13,133 bases of DNA from CAYTTR01 sp964440805 (GTDB taxonomy: Bacteria; Acidobacteriota; Aminicenantia; Aminicenantales; Aminicenantaceae). The stretch is from the NCBI GenBank assembly GCA_964440805.1, contig CAYTTR010000049.1:1-13133 (forward strand), written 5' to 3'. Both the position numbers and the translations under genes were made by a program. The notes beneath the pieces are model-generated. The model was not told where the DNA came from, made no database searches, and saw only the letters and a program-made list of their open reading frames with translations. Shown here piece after piece: positions 1 through 6,408 of the stretch (its first letter is position 1; each line of letters begins with the position of its first letter).

Positions 1-142
1 CCTAATCCCTCGCCAACCTCGACTCGTGAATGATTCAGGCTGACGGTATGGAGTTACGCAGCCGCCGAGAAGAGCGGTGAGAGAATGGCGAAAAAGCGCC
101 GAATCGGAGCGAAGGAGGCACCCCATGCTCTCTTTTATTACT
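1..142 (+). repeat. Structured G+C-rich repeat, copy 1 (cut by window edge)
   Basis: This noncoding stretch matches the reverse complement of copy 2 at 3482-3712. Positions 33-90 align without gaps to 3589-3532, with 52 of 58 bases identical, including the runs CGCAGCCGCCGAGAAGA and CGGTGAGAGAATGGCG. Similarity continues more weakly through about 135, where CTCTCTTTTA matches the CTCTCTTA of the terminal arm of copy 2. A small hairpin CCG-AAT-CGG (99-107) corresponds to CCG-AAC-CGG in copy 2. The 5' third of the element must lie left of base 1, so its terminal stem cannot be checked. An AT-rich hairpin (137-142 with 149-154) follows, without a T-tract that would make it a terminator. The element lies just beyond the stop of the HD-GYP gene and points towards it. 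The strand given is relative to copy 2; the transcribed strand is unknown. Confidence 0.75.
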
Positions 143-183
143 TAGTATAGTAATTTAACTCAAGCAAAATGGAAGGGAATCTT

Positions 184-1605
184 TTAGGCTACTTCTGCCA
201 TGAAATAATCCGGTATCTTGATGTTGAATTTTTCCGGATTTAATGTCTTAACAATAGTTCTTAGATAATTCCCCAATGATTCATCTTTTTCGGTTAGATC
301 AACTATTGGCCCGTCTATTTTCTTCCCCTTTTCATCACTGACCAGTTTGATTTTAGGCCGGAGAAGAAGAGAGGGTTCAGGATTGGTTTCATAAGCAATG
401 CCCGTTTCGCCGGTGTCGAGAAGAACAAAAGTGCCCACTGGACAAGGGCCGATAATGCCCACAAAAGCTTTAAAAAGAAGAGGATCAAATTCTGTTCCCA
501 CTTTTTCCATCATAAGACTTAAAGCTTCGCTCCTGGTGAATACTTTTTTGCGATAAGGTCTCTTGGTAGTAATGGCATCAAAGTAGTCAACTATTTTTAC
601 GATTTTGCTGTACAAGTTAACATTTTTTTTCCTTCTGTAGCGGGGATATCCCTTTAGGTCTTCCCGTGAATGATGTTCCATGGCCACCTGAAGAGCTTGA
701 AGAGGAAGTCCCCGATATTCCTGACTGTGGATAAGCCACTGGACCCCAAGGTGAGGGTGAGTCTCGATTAATCGACGCTCTTTTTCATCTAACTTCCCTG
801 GTTTGTTGAGTATTTCTTTGGGAATCTCCAGCTTGCCCACGTCATGAAAGAAGGCACTGATTCCAAGTGCCATAAGTTCATTTCTATCAAGACCTAACCT
901 TTTTCCCAGAGCCAACGAAAGAATACATACATTGACGGAGTGGTTCAAGGTATATTCGTCAAAATTCTTAATGGTTGTCATTCCATGGAGGAAGGGTTCA
1001 TTTTCCACAAGGTTGTTAAAAAGAGACTGCATTAGACGCCGAGTGGTTAATAGAGAGGAAGGAGTGAATTGCCTCTTTTTTTCTAAATATTCTTTAAGAT
1101 GGGTGAGGCTTAGAAAATAGACTTTGGCTGCACTTTTCTTTTTTTTGTTAAGATTGTCTTCGGCAAAACCTTCCAGAGAAATATGAGAGAATTCTCCGGT
1201 TTTGAACTTTTCCTGAAATTCCTCCGTTGATTCTGTTCTGGTTAGAAGAAAGACAAACCGATTCAGCTCTTCTTCTTTTAACCCGGAAAAGAAAGTAAGG
1301 CTCGAGATGTTGCGTTTTTGAAATTCTTGGTTGATAAATTTGAAAAGGTGGTAATTGGAAAAACCGAATTTTATTTTTATTTTGTTTAAATAAAGAGTTG
1401 TCTGGCTGAGGCGGAAGGCAACGGTTTCTTCTTGCCGGAAAATTTTCTCAACTCCTTCGACGAACTCTGAAATCTGTTTTATGAAAAGGGTGTTGTTGGG
1501 TTCGTATATTTTGGATGTCCGGAAAAACATATACAGCCTGTTGACAAGCTCAGTTCCCTTCTGTTGGAGAAAGGTTGACCATTCCTGGGACTTTTGTTCA
1601 CTCAT
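184..1605 (-). CDS. HD-GYP domain protein, putative cyclic di-GMP phosphodiesterase
   Basis: The 473-residue protein has an HD-GYP domain in its second half. Visible metal-site residues are H222, the HD pair H254-D255 in FFHDVGK, H283, H311-H312 and D340 in VDYFDA, followed by RPYR. HD-GYP proteins hydrolyse cyclic di-GMP in the cytoplasm. The signature is divergent: HHSREDLKGYP replaces the usual HHExxDGxGYP, so Glu becomes Ser313 and Gly becomes Leu317, while D316 and GYP (319-321) remain. The N-terminal part (about 15-130) is not a receiver domain; it resembles the N-terminus of the neighbouring HEAT protein. There is no signal peptide or membrane segment. The ATG shares one base with the upstream stop (TAATG), with GGAAG a few bases before it, so translation is probably coupled. 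Fold assignment is secure; substrate and activity are inferred. Confidence 0.9.
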   Translation of the reverse strand: MSEQKSQEWSTFLQQKGTELVNRLYMFFRTSKIYEPNNTLFIKQISEFVEGVEKIFRQEETVAFRLSQTTLYLNKIKIKFGFSNYHLFKFINQEFQKRNISSLTFFSGLKEEELNRFVFLLTRTESTEEFQEKFKTGEFSHISLEGFAEDNLNKKKKSAAKVYFLSLTHLKEYLEKKRQFTPSSLLTTRRLMQSLFNNLVENEPFLHGMTTIKNFDEYTLNHSVNVCILSLALGKRLGLDRNELMALGISAFFHDVGKLEIPKEILNKPGKLDEKERRLIETHPHLGVQWLIHSQEYRGLPLQALQVAMEHHSREDLKGYPRYRRKKNVNLYSKIVKIVDYFDAITTKRPYRKKVFTRSEALSLMMEKVGTEFDPLLFKAFVGIIGPCPVGTFVLLDTGETGIAYETNPEPSLLLRPKIKLVSDEKGKKIDGPIVDLTEKDESLGNYLRTIVKTLNPEKFNIKIPDYFMAEVA

Positions 1606-3392
1606 TAAGCACTTCCGGGAGAGGAAAAAGCTATTTTATCTGTTATGGCTTTCCGGCAAGCTTCACGAATGGCTTTATTCCTGGACTTCTTTCCTTCTTC
1701 CAGGATGTTTTGAGCCAAAGGGTTTTTTGTTCTTTTTATTGACGAAACGGCATATAAACCTGTTTCTTTTTTCCGCCTTTTGGCAAAGAAACCTACACTT
1801 TTAATAATATCCTTTAAAACAGCAAGGCTTTCTTTTGAACCGGCGGCAGCAAGTAAATCAATCAATATGGCTTTTTCTTCAGGAGTTTTTTTAAGAAATG
1901 ATTTTTGGCGCACTCTTTTAATGATTTCTTCTTGAATTTCTTTCTCTTGCGGTAGAGGAATATTGCGGGCTGACCGGATCCTTATATCTTTATCCGGATC
2001 ATCAAGGAATGGAAGGAGGATTCTATTGCTTTTTGGATTCTTGTATTTTCCTATAGCTTCAATGGTTCTAAGTAGGATGCTTTTTTTCTTGAATCTCAAA
2101 AGGCTGGCTAAGTAAGTTACGGCTTTTTTATCCTGGCTATTTTCAAGTATAGAAATAATTTCCATAGTCAAAGGCTCTCTTGTATCGTCGGCTATTTTTA
2201 TAAGTTCCGAGAGGTCCCGGGTTCCGATTTTCCCGAGGAAAAGATGAGCCTCTTTTCTGAAAGCTGCGCCCGGATATTGATTATAAAGCCGGCTTACTAA
2301 GGGAAGTGCTTGAGGGCCGATAAAGGAAAGATACTCAAAAAAAGCTTTTTCATCCCAATGATCATGTTTTTTAAGGATTTCACTCAGTTTTTCTAAGGAT
2401 TTTTCTTTCTTTAACTCAGCAAAAAAATTATCAAGAAAAACAACCTTGGGTGAGGCTTGAAGTTTTAACTCATTCTTTAGGTCAACCAGATGTTCCATAA
2501 TGTGGACGGACGGATTAAATTCACTCTTATGGAGAAAATCTTCCATGAATTTTTTCAGAGTTTCCAGTATCTGGGCGAAAGGTTCGATTCTTTCTTCCAG
2601 ATAAAGAATTTCAATTAAAAGGTGAGTGGTTTCTTGTTCTTGAGATAAACTGCGGTTTTTATTAATTGTTTTTTCCAGAGCTTCCAATTCTTCACTTTTT
2701 AGCTCTGCTTGTTGAGAAAGAGATTCCAGTGAAAACTCATCTGTATCTGATATGATTGGATCATCCGTTTTTTCTAAAATCTTTTTGGCCGGTATGATTC
2801 CTTTTTTTCCAGCATCTATGGTCAAAACTCCTGAAGTCATCTTATTTCTCTCTACCTGGTACTCCGGTATCTCCACCTCCAATCCGATTTTGCTCTCCAG
2901 AAAATCATCTGGAGCATAGTACCTGATAGAGGGGAAATCTTTTTCCCAGAGAATGGTCACTATATCAGATTCTTCTGGCGGGAGGTGAGATACGAATTTA
3001 ATAATTTCCAGAAATTCGCTGAGTTCATCTTTGCTTATCCCCTTGTAGAAAAAAAGACTCTGGATTCCATCTTTAAAAAATAAAAAGGGGAGACTTCGAA
3101 TAAGCTGTTTTTCTTGGTGAACTTTTTTTCCCAGAAAATAGAAAGATGATTCTGAAATAGTCAATTCAAGCTTCCAATTTTTATGGAGGAAATTTGAAAG
3201 TTTTTCAAAGAGAAGCTCGATGAAACCGGATACACTGGGATGATGAAGAGAATACAGTTTAATTTGAGAAAATGTTTTGGCCATCCAAAGAAGGATGTCT
3301 TTAACTTCCTGTATTTGTTCTTTTTCCTCGAAATTGATCCCTTGAGGGGCTTCGGTGGGAGAGCCGGCGTCCCGACCGTACTTTTTTGTCAT
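1605..3392 (-). CDS. HEAT-repeat protein with N-terminal domain shared with the adjacent HD-GYP protein
   Basis: This 595-residue soluble protein has no recognised catalytic motif. Residues about 30-150 form a mixed alpha/beta domain with a pattern (K-LYS-HHPSV, then hydrophobic strands, then KGISKDELSEFLEII) also seen in the N-terminus of the HD-GYP protein. A charged, probably helical linker follows (about 215-330). From about 350 to the end, paired helices of HEAT/PBS-lyase type repeat, for example KKAVTYLASLLRFKK and SNRILLPFLDDPDKDIRIR. HEAT arrays are protein-binding scaffolds. The gene is first in its operon: a promoter lies at 3420-3447 and AAGGA sits four bases before the ATG. The stop overlaps the HD-GYP start by one base. 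A role as sensor or scaffold for the HD-GYP partner is inference; the ligand is unknown. Confidence 0.8.
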   Translation of the reverse strand: MTKKYGRDAGSPTEAPQGINFEEKEQIQEVKDILLWMAKTFSQIKLYSLHHPSVSGFIELLFEKLSNFLHKNWKLELTISESSFYFLGKKVHQEKQLIRSLPFLFFKDGIQSLFFYKGISKDELSEFLEIIKFVSHLPPEESDIVTILWEKDFPSIRYYAPDDFLESKIGLEVEIPEYQVERNKMTSGVLTIDAGKKGIIPAKKILEKTDDPIISDTDEFSLESLSQQAELKSEELEALEKTINKNRSLSQEQETTHLLIEILYLEERIEPFAQILETLKKFMEDFLHKSEFNPSVHIMEHLVDLKNELKLQASPKVVFLDNFFAELKKEKSLEKLSEILKKHDHWDEKAFFEYLSFIGPQALPLVSRLYNQYPGAAFRKEAHLFLGKIGTRDLSELIKIADDTREPLTMEIISILENSQDKKAVTYLASLLRFKKKSILLRTIEAIGKYKNPKSNRILLPFLDDPDKDIRIRSARNIPLPQEKEIQEEIIKRVRQKSFLKKTPEEKAILIDLLAAAGSKESLAVLKDIIKSVGFFAKRRKKETGLYAVSSIKRTKNPLAQNILEEGKKSRNKAIREACRKAITDKIAFSSPGSA

Positions 3393-3419
3393 TGGTTCCT
3401 TGGTAGATTAAAAGAAATT

Positions 3420-3447
3420 ATTCTATCATATTTTTTGATTTATTCAA
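3420..3447 (-). promoter_or_regulatory. Predicted sigma-70-type promoter of the HEAT/HD-GYP operon
   Basis: Read on the minus strand, TTGAAT (3447-3442) and TAGAAT (3425-3420) are separated by 16 bases. Transcription would start near 3413, giving a leader of about 20 bases that contains AAGGA (3401-3397) before the ATG at 3392. This places structured repeat copy 2 (ending at 3482) upstream of the -35 box, so the repeat would not be part of this mRNA if this promoter is the one used. Confidence 0.55.
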
Positions 3448-3481
3448 CTGATTCTCTTCCATATTGGGTGAGTTATTCCAT

Positions 3482-3712
3482 AGAGTAAGAGAGTATAAGG
3501 TATGCCCTTCGGCTCCGGTTCGGATTTTTAACGCCATTCTCTCACCGTTCTTCTCGGCGGCTGCGGAACTCCCTTCCATAAGCCTGAATGGTTTAGGCTG
3601 GGCGTGCTTACTGCATCCTCGCCGTCCGACAGAGTCGGATTCCCTCGAATCGCAGTTCAAGAAGGCTGAATCCTCAGTGTCGCTCCGGGCATACCTTATA
3701 CTCTCTTATTCT
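3482..3712 (-). repeat. Structured G+C-rich repeat, copy 2 (complete, 26-bp terminal inverted repeats)
   Basis: The 231-base element is bounded by inverted arms 3482-3507 and 3687-3712, identical at 25 of 26 positions; the odd position would be a G-U pair in plus-strand RNA and an A-C mismatch in minus-strand RNA. Inside are several small stems: 3581-3585 with 3595-3599 (AGCCT/AGGCT), 3601-3607 with 3613-3623 (GGCG and TGC with GCA and CGCC, one side bulge), and 3625-3630 with 3634-3639 (TCCGAC, loop AGA, GTCGGA). It is visibly richer in G+C than its surroundings. Short frames crossing it are unconvincing as genes. It matches copy 1 in opposite orientation, so it is a repeated unit: a noncoding RNA gene, or a small non-autonomous mobile element with a structured core. 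No clear target-site duplication is seen. Family unknown. Confidence 0.8.
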
Positions 3713-3780
3713 GTAATCATACCAGTACTAAATGGAAGAGACTATTTAACTTAATAGAAGTCTGGTTTTTCTCCACATTC

Positions 3781-3810
3781 TTGAGTCCCGGCTTGAGGAT
3801 GTGTTATATT
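3781..3810 (+). promoter_or_regulatory. Possible promoter of the thioredoxin/nitroreductase pair
   Basis: TTGAGT (3781-3786) is followed after 17 bases by TTATAT (3804-3809), or after 18 by TATATT. It lies about 80 bases before the thioredoxin ATG, in a stretch otherwise without genes. The -10 match is moderate and other AT-rich choices exist nearby. Confidence 0.3.
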
Positions 3811-3891
3811 TTTAAACCTGGCCGATGATAATGTTACTTGAAAGAAAGCTATCAATTAATTCGTTTTTAAACAGAAAAAGGAGTCTTTTCC

Positions 3892-4329
3892 ATGAGCGTA
3901 AAAAAAAAGATAAGTTGTCTTTATTGTGGAGCTACCAATAATTTTCCTATGGATTCTTCAGGAAAAAAGATTCTTTGCGGAAAATGCCGGAATCCTCTTC
4001 CTATTCCGGGTGAAATAGCAGAGCCTGAGGAAAGTCAGGTTCATATTCTTTTACAGAAATCAAGACTTCCCCTGTTGGTTGATTTTTACTCTCCTTCATG
4101 TGCGCCCTGTCTCATGATGGATCCAATTCTGGAAGGACTAGCCAGAAGAAGAGCTGGAGAACTAATGGTGGTCAAGATTAATGCCGATAATCTTCAATCT
4201 TTAGCTGCTGGTTTCGGAGTCCAGTCAGTTCCCGCTTTTGTCATTATTTACCAGGGAAACGAGAGGGGCCGGATGACAGGGGCAATGCCCGAAGCAGACT
4301 TTTCTTTATGGGTGGCCAGCAGGATTTAA
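3892..4329 (+). CDS. Thioredoxin with N-terminal zinc ribbon (thioredoxin-2-like)
   Basis: The 145-residue protein begins with two CxxC pairs (C9/C12 and C29/C32), a zinc ribbon as in E. coli thioredoxin 2 (TrxC). A thioredoxin fold follows, with redox motif C70-A-P-C73, the strand LLVDFYSP before it and the cis-proline P114 in QSVPAF. It should reduce disulfides in the cytoplasm; there is no signal peptide. Two changes stand out: the usual WCGPC is SCAPC, so the conserved Trp is Ser69 and the Gly is Ala71. Both can alter redox potential or partner choice. The ATG has a clear site, AAAAAGGAG, about seven bases upstream. The nitroreductase gene follows 20 bases after its stop, so the two are probably co-transcribed. 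Fold is certain; the physiological partner is not visible. Confidence 0.93.
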   Translation: MSVKKKISCLYCGATNNFPMDSSGKKILCGKCRNPLPIPGEIAEPEESQVHILLQKSRLPLLVDFYSPSCAPCLMMDPILEGLARRRAGELMVVKINADNLQSLAAGFGVQSVPAFVIIYQGNERGRMTGAMPEADFSLWVASRI

Positions 4330-4349
4330 ATCCAATGGAATAAAAGAAG

Positions 4350-4955
4350 ATGGAATTCAAGGAAAAAAGAGATAGAAAGATGGATTTAAATAAAATCATT
4401 GTTAGCAGGCGAACTGTGCGTCAATTTAAACCAGAATCTTTGCCCAGAAACATTCTCGAAGAAATTGTCAATTCCGGCCGGCTGGCTCCTTCTGCTTCCA
4501 ACCTTCAGCCTTTAGAATTTTTGGTTATTGATGACCATAAGGTAGCCTCGAAGATTTTTTCTTTTTTGAAATGGGCTGCTTACATTCAGCCAGAAGGAAA
4601 TCCCAAGCCGGGCAATGAACCTCCTGCTTACATTATAATCCTGGTCAACAGAAAAATAAGGGAAAAAGGATATGAAAGGGAGGTGGGCGCTGCTGCTGAA
4701 AACATGATCTTAGCAGCCTGGAGCAAGGGGATAGCCAGTTGCTGGCTTATTTCCGTTGAAAGAGAGAAAGCCAGGAAAACCCTAAAAGTCCCGGAATTTT
4801 ACTTGATTGATTCAGTCATTGCCCTTGGGTATCCGGCCGAGTCACCTGTGATCGAAGATTTCAAGGAGTCCATTAAATACTGGAAGGATGAGCAGGGAAC
4901 TCTCCATGTTCCGAAAAGGAAGCTGGAAAAAGTAATCCATTTCAATCGCTTCTAA
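4350..4955 (+). CDS. Nitroreductase-family FMN flavoprotein
   Basis: This is a compact nitroreductase-like protein of 201 residues (191 from the second ATG). The N-terminal motif SRRTVRQFKP and the segment APSASNLQPLEF are the FMN-binding elements of the family; AAAENMILAAWSKGIASCW and the later VIALGYPAESP are the usual core helix and C-terminal FMN contact. Family members are NAD(P)H-dependent reductases of quinones, nitro compounds or enones; the substrate cannot be told here. The first ATG (4350) adds a charged ten-residue extension; the ATG at 4380 (MDLNKIIVSRRT) gives the family-typical N-terminus, and neither has a strong ribosome site, so the start is uncertain. It follows the thioredoxin gene closely, suggesting a shared redox role. 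Its stop lies inside a short repeat also found after nadB. Confidence 0.9.
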   Translation: MEFKEKRDRKMDLNKIIVSRRTVRQFKPESLPRNILEEIVNSGRLAPSASNLQPLEFLVIDDHKVASKIFSFLKWAAYIQPEGNPKPGNEPPAYIIILVNRKIREKGYEREVGAAAENMILAAWSKGIASCWLISVEREKARKTLKVPEFYLIDSVIALGYPAESPVIEDFKESIKYWKDEQGTLHVPKRKLEKVIHFNRF

Positions 4956-4980
4956 CCCGGACTATTCATAAAAAAGACCG
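4952..4980 (+). repeat. Short 29-bp repeat, copy A
   Basis: Positions 4952-4980 match 13078-13106 at 25 of 29 bases, with an uninterrupted core ACTATTCATAAAAAAG. All four differences are transitions. The copy begins on the last bases of the nitroreductase gene and includes its TAA. CCGG (4957-4960) and CCGG (4978-4981) followed by TTTTT could form a weak terminator hairpin here, but that pairing is not kept in copy B. It may be a remnant of a dispersed repeat family. Confidence 0.55.
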
Positions 4981-5055
4981 GTTTTTAGATTAAATTCAGT
5001 GAAAATTTTTAAAAAAATCACCTCACCTAAGTATGTCTTGAGAAATTTTTCAAGA

Positions 5056-6408
5056 TCAGTTGCCAGCCAATATCATTTCTTCCACCATAATGGTGGGGCC
5101 GCAGATTTGTCTTCTGAAATCCAAGTCTGAACCTACTCGGATGATCTTTTTTAGAATTTCTTCCAGGTTACCGGAAATAGTGATTTCAGCAACAGGGTGG
5201 AGAATCTTGCCTTTTTCAATCCACAATCCGAAAGCACCCCGGGAAATTTCTCCGGTAACTGGATTAAGCCCATGTCCGATAACCCGGGTTAACAACAACC
5301 CTTCTTCTAATTCTGATATAATTTCCTCAGGACTCTGGTTTCCCGGTTCCAGATAGAAGTTGTTAGAAGCCACTCCGCTCCGGGCAGCATTTCCGGTTGA
5401 ATTAAGACCCAATTTTTTTGCTGAATAAGTATCACAAAGATAGTTTTTTAAGATTCCCTTATCGATGACCATTGTTTTCCGGGTGGGATTTCCTTCTTCA
5501 TCGAAAGGACGAGTCCCCAATTTGCCCGGCATGAGCCCATGGTCAATAACAGTTATATTATTGCCGCCAATTTGATCTTCCAGTCTGTTAACAAGAAAAG
5601 ACTCTTGCCGATAGAGAACAGGACCTGAGAGGCAATGGAAGAGGAAGCCTAATAACCATGAGGTCATTAAAGGTTCCAGGACTACTGGAACTATTCTGGT
5701 GGAGATTTTCTGAGGATTCAAGTGACGAATAGTCCTGGCAACAGCTTTTTGGGCCACCTCTTCCGGTGAATCAAGATTTCTGAAAAATCTGGAGTTTGAA
5801 TGCCAACCGTCTTCAGCCCGCTGATTGGTTTCCCCTGCCTGTAATCCTATTCCCAGAGAGAACAAACTTTCTCTATAGCTGCCGAGAAATCCCTTGGAAT
5901 TTCCTAAAATATTGTATTCTTCCCTGGAAAAAAAGCTGGCTCCATGAGAATTGGTGATTTGTGTATCTGCAAGGGCTGTTTTTTCTGTTTTTAGGGCTAA
6001 TTGGATTTTTTCCCGGGAATTTAGTTCTTTGATTTCAGGATCATAAATTTCAAGTTTCTCCGGATCAGGATAATTCAGGGAATCATATTCCGGTAAACCG
6101 GCAAACTTGTCAGGTTGAGTCAGTTCTGCCCGTTTAATAGCGTTTTTGATTAGGGAGTATAAATTATCCTTTTTAAAATCAGAGGAGCTTGCCCAAGCAG
6201 TTTTTTTATCCTTGATTATTTTAAAGCTGATAGTTTTGGGTCTGGCTTCAAGCAGGTTTTCTATCTCTTGCAGTCTTACATCAACATTAAATTCAATGCC
6301 TTCAGAAAGTTTGACCTCGACTTCATCTGCTCCATGGGCGCTGGCGAAGGTTACCAGCCTTTCAACCAGTTGCCTTAGAGAATCATTTAAATTATTTTTT
6401 TCTTTCAT
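5056..6408 (-). CDS. pmbA: PmbA/TldE-like subunit of a TldD/TldE protease
   Basis: The protein (450 residues from the chosen start, the usual length of E. coli PmbA/TldE) has the family pattern: an N-terminal domain (EVEVKLSEGIEFNVDVR), a central SHGASFF segment, and a C-terminal catalytic-like domain with GGNNITVIDHGLMPG, DEEGNPTRKTMVIDKGIL and VIGHGLNPVTGEISRGAFGLWIE. As in TldE, the HExxxH zinc motif of TldD is absent. TldD and TldE form a complex that cleaves peptides, such as the microcin B17 leader and CcdA in E. coli. A longer frame begins at 6450, but the ATG at 6408 overlaps the tldD stop as ATGA and directly follows GGAGGAGG, so I prefer it. There is no signal peptide, unlike its partner TldD. 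Confidence 0.92.
   Translation of the reverse strand: MKEKNNLNDSLRQLVERLVTFASAHGADEVEVKLSEGIEFNVDVRLQEIENLLEARPKTISFKIIKDKKTAWASSSDFKKDNLYSLIKNAIKRAELTQPDKFAGLPEYDSLNYPDPEKLEIYDPEIKELNSREKIQLALKTEKTALADTQITNSHGASFFSREEYNILGNSKGFLGSYRESLFSLGIGLQAGETNQRAEDGWHSNSRFFRNLDSPEEVAQKAVARTIRHLNPQKISTRIVPVVLEPLMTSWLLGFLFHCLSGPVLYRQESFLVNRLEDQIGGNNITVIDHGLMPGKLGTRPFDEEGNPTRKTMVIDKGILKNYLCDTYSAKKLGLNSTGNAARSGVASNNFYLEPGNQSPEEIISELEEGLLLTRVIGHGLNPVTGEISRGAFGLWIEKGKILHPVAEITISGNLEEILKKIIRVGSDLDFRRQICGPTIMVEEMILAGN

Noticed and set aside
1481..1804. Frames on the opposite strand of the HD-GYP/HEAT genes, and similar frames inside pmbA, tldD, the dehydrogenase, nadC and nadB
   Set aside because: They mirror strong genes on the other strand, show no protein family pattern and lack ribosome sites.
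3660..3690. CUGAGGA in the minus-strand reading of copy 2, resembling the hammerhead ribozyme core CUGANGA
   Set aside because: The partner GAAA core and the required three-stem arrangement are not present; CUGA-GGAU-UCAG simply forms a small hairpin.
3482..3712. Assignment as HEARO/omega-RNA, retron RNA or a group II intron fragment
   Set aside because: Size and structure invite the comparison, but I see no IscB, TnpB or reverse transcriptase gene nearby and no recognisable conserved core such as intron domain V. It is left unassigned.
3418..3754. Small open frames across the structured repeat (3418-3660 minus, 3464-3754 plus)
   Set aside because: They lie over inverted repeats and stems shared with copy 1, have no ribosome site or recognisable protein pattern, and are best explained by the noncoding element.
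3739..3770. Hairpin plus T-run that also resembles the 29-bp repeat (ACTATT, later GGTTTTT)
   Set aside because: Beyond ACTATT and the T-run the alignment to the 29-bp repeat fails, so it is not counted as a third copy; as a terminator it is AT-rich with a three-base bulge and only suggestive.
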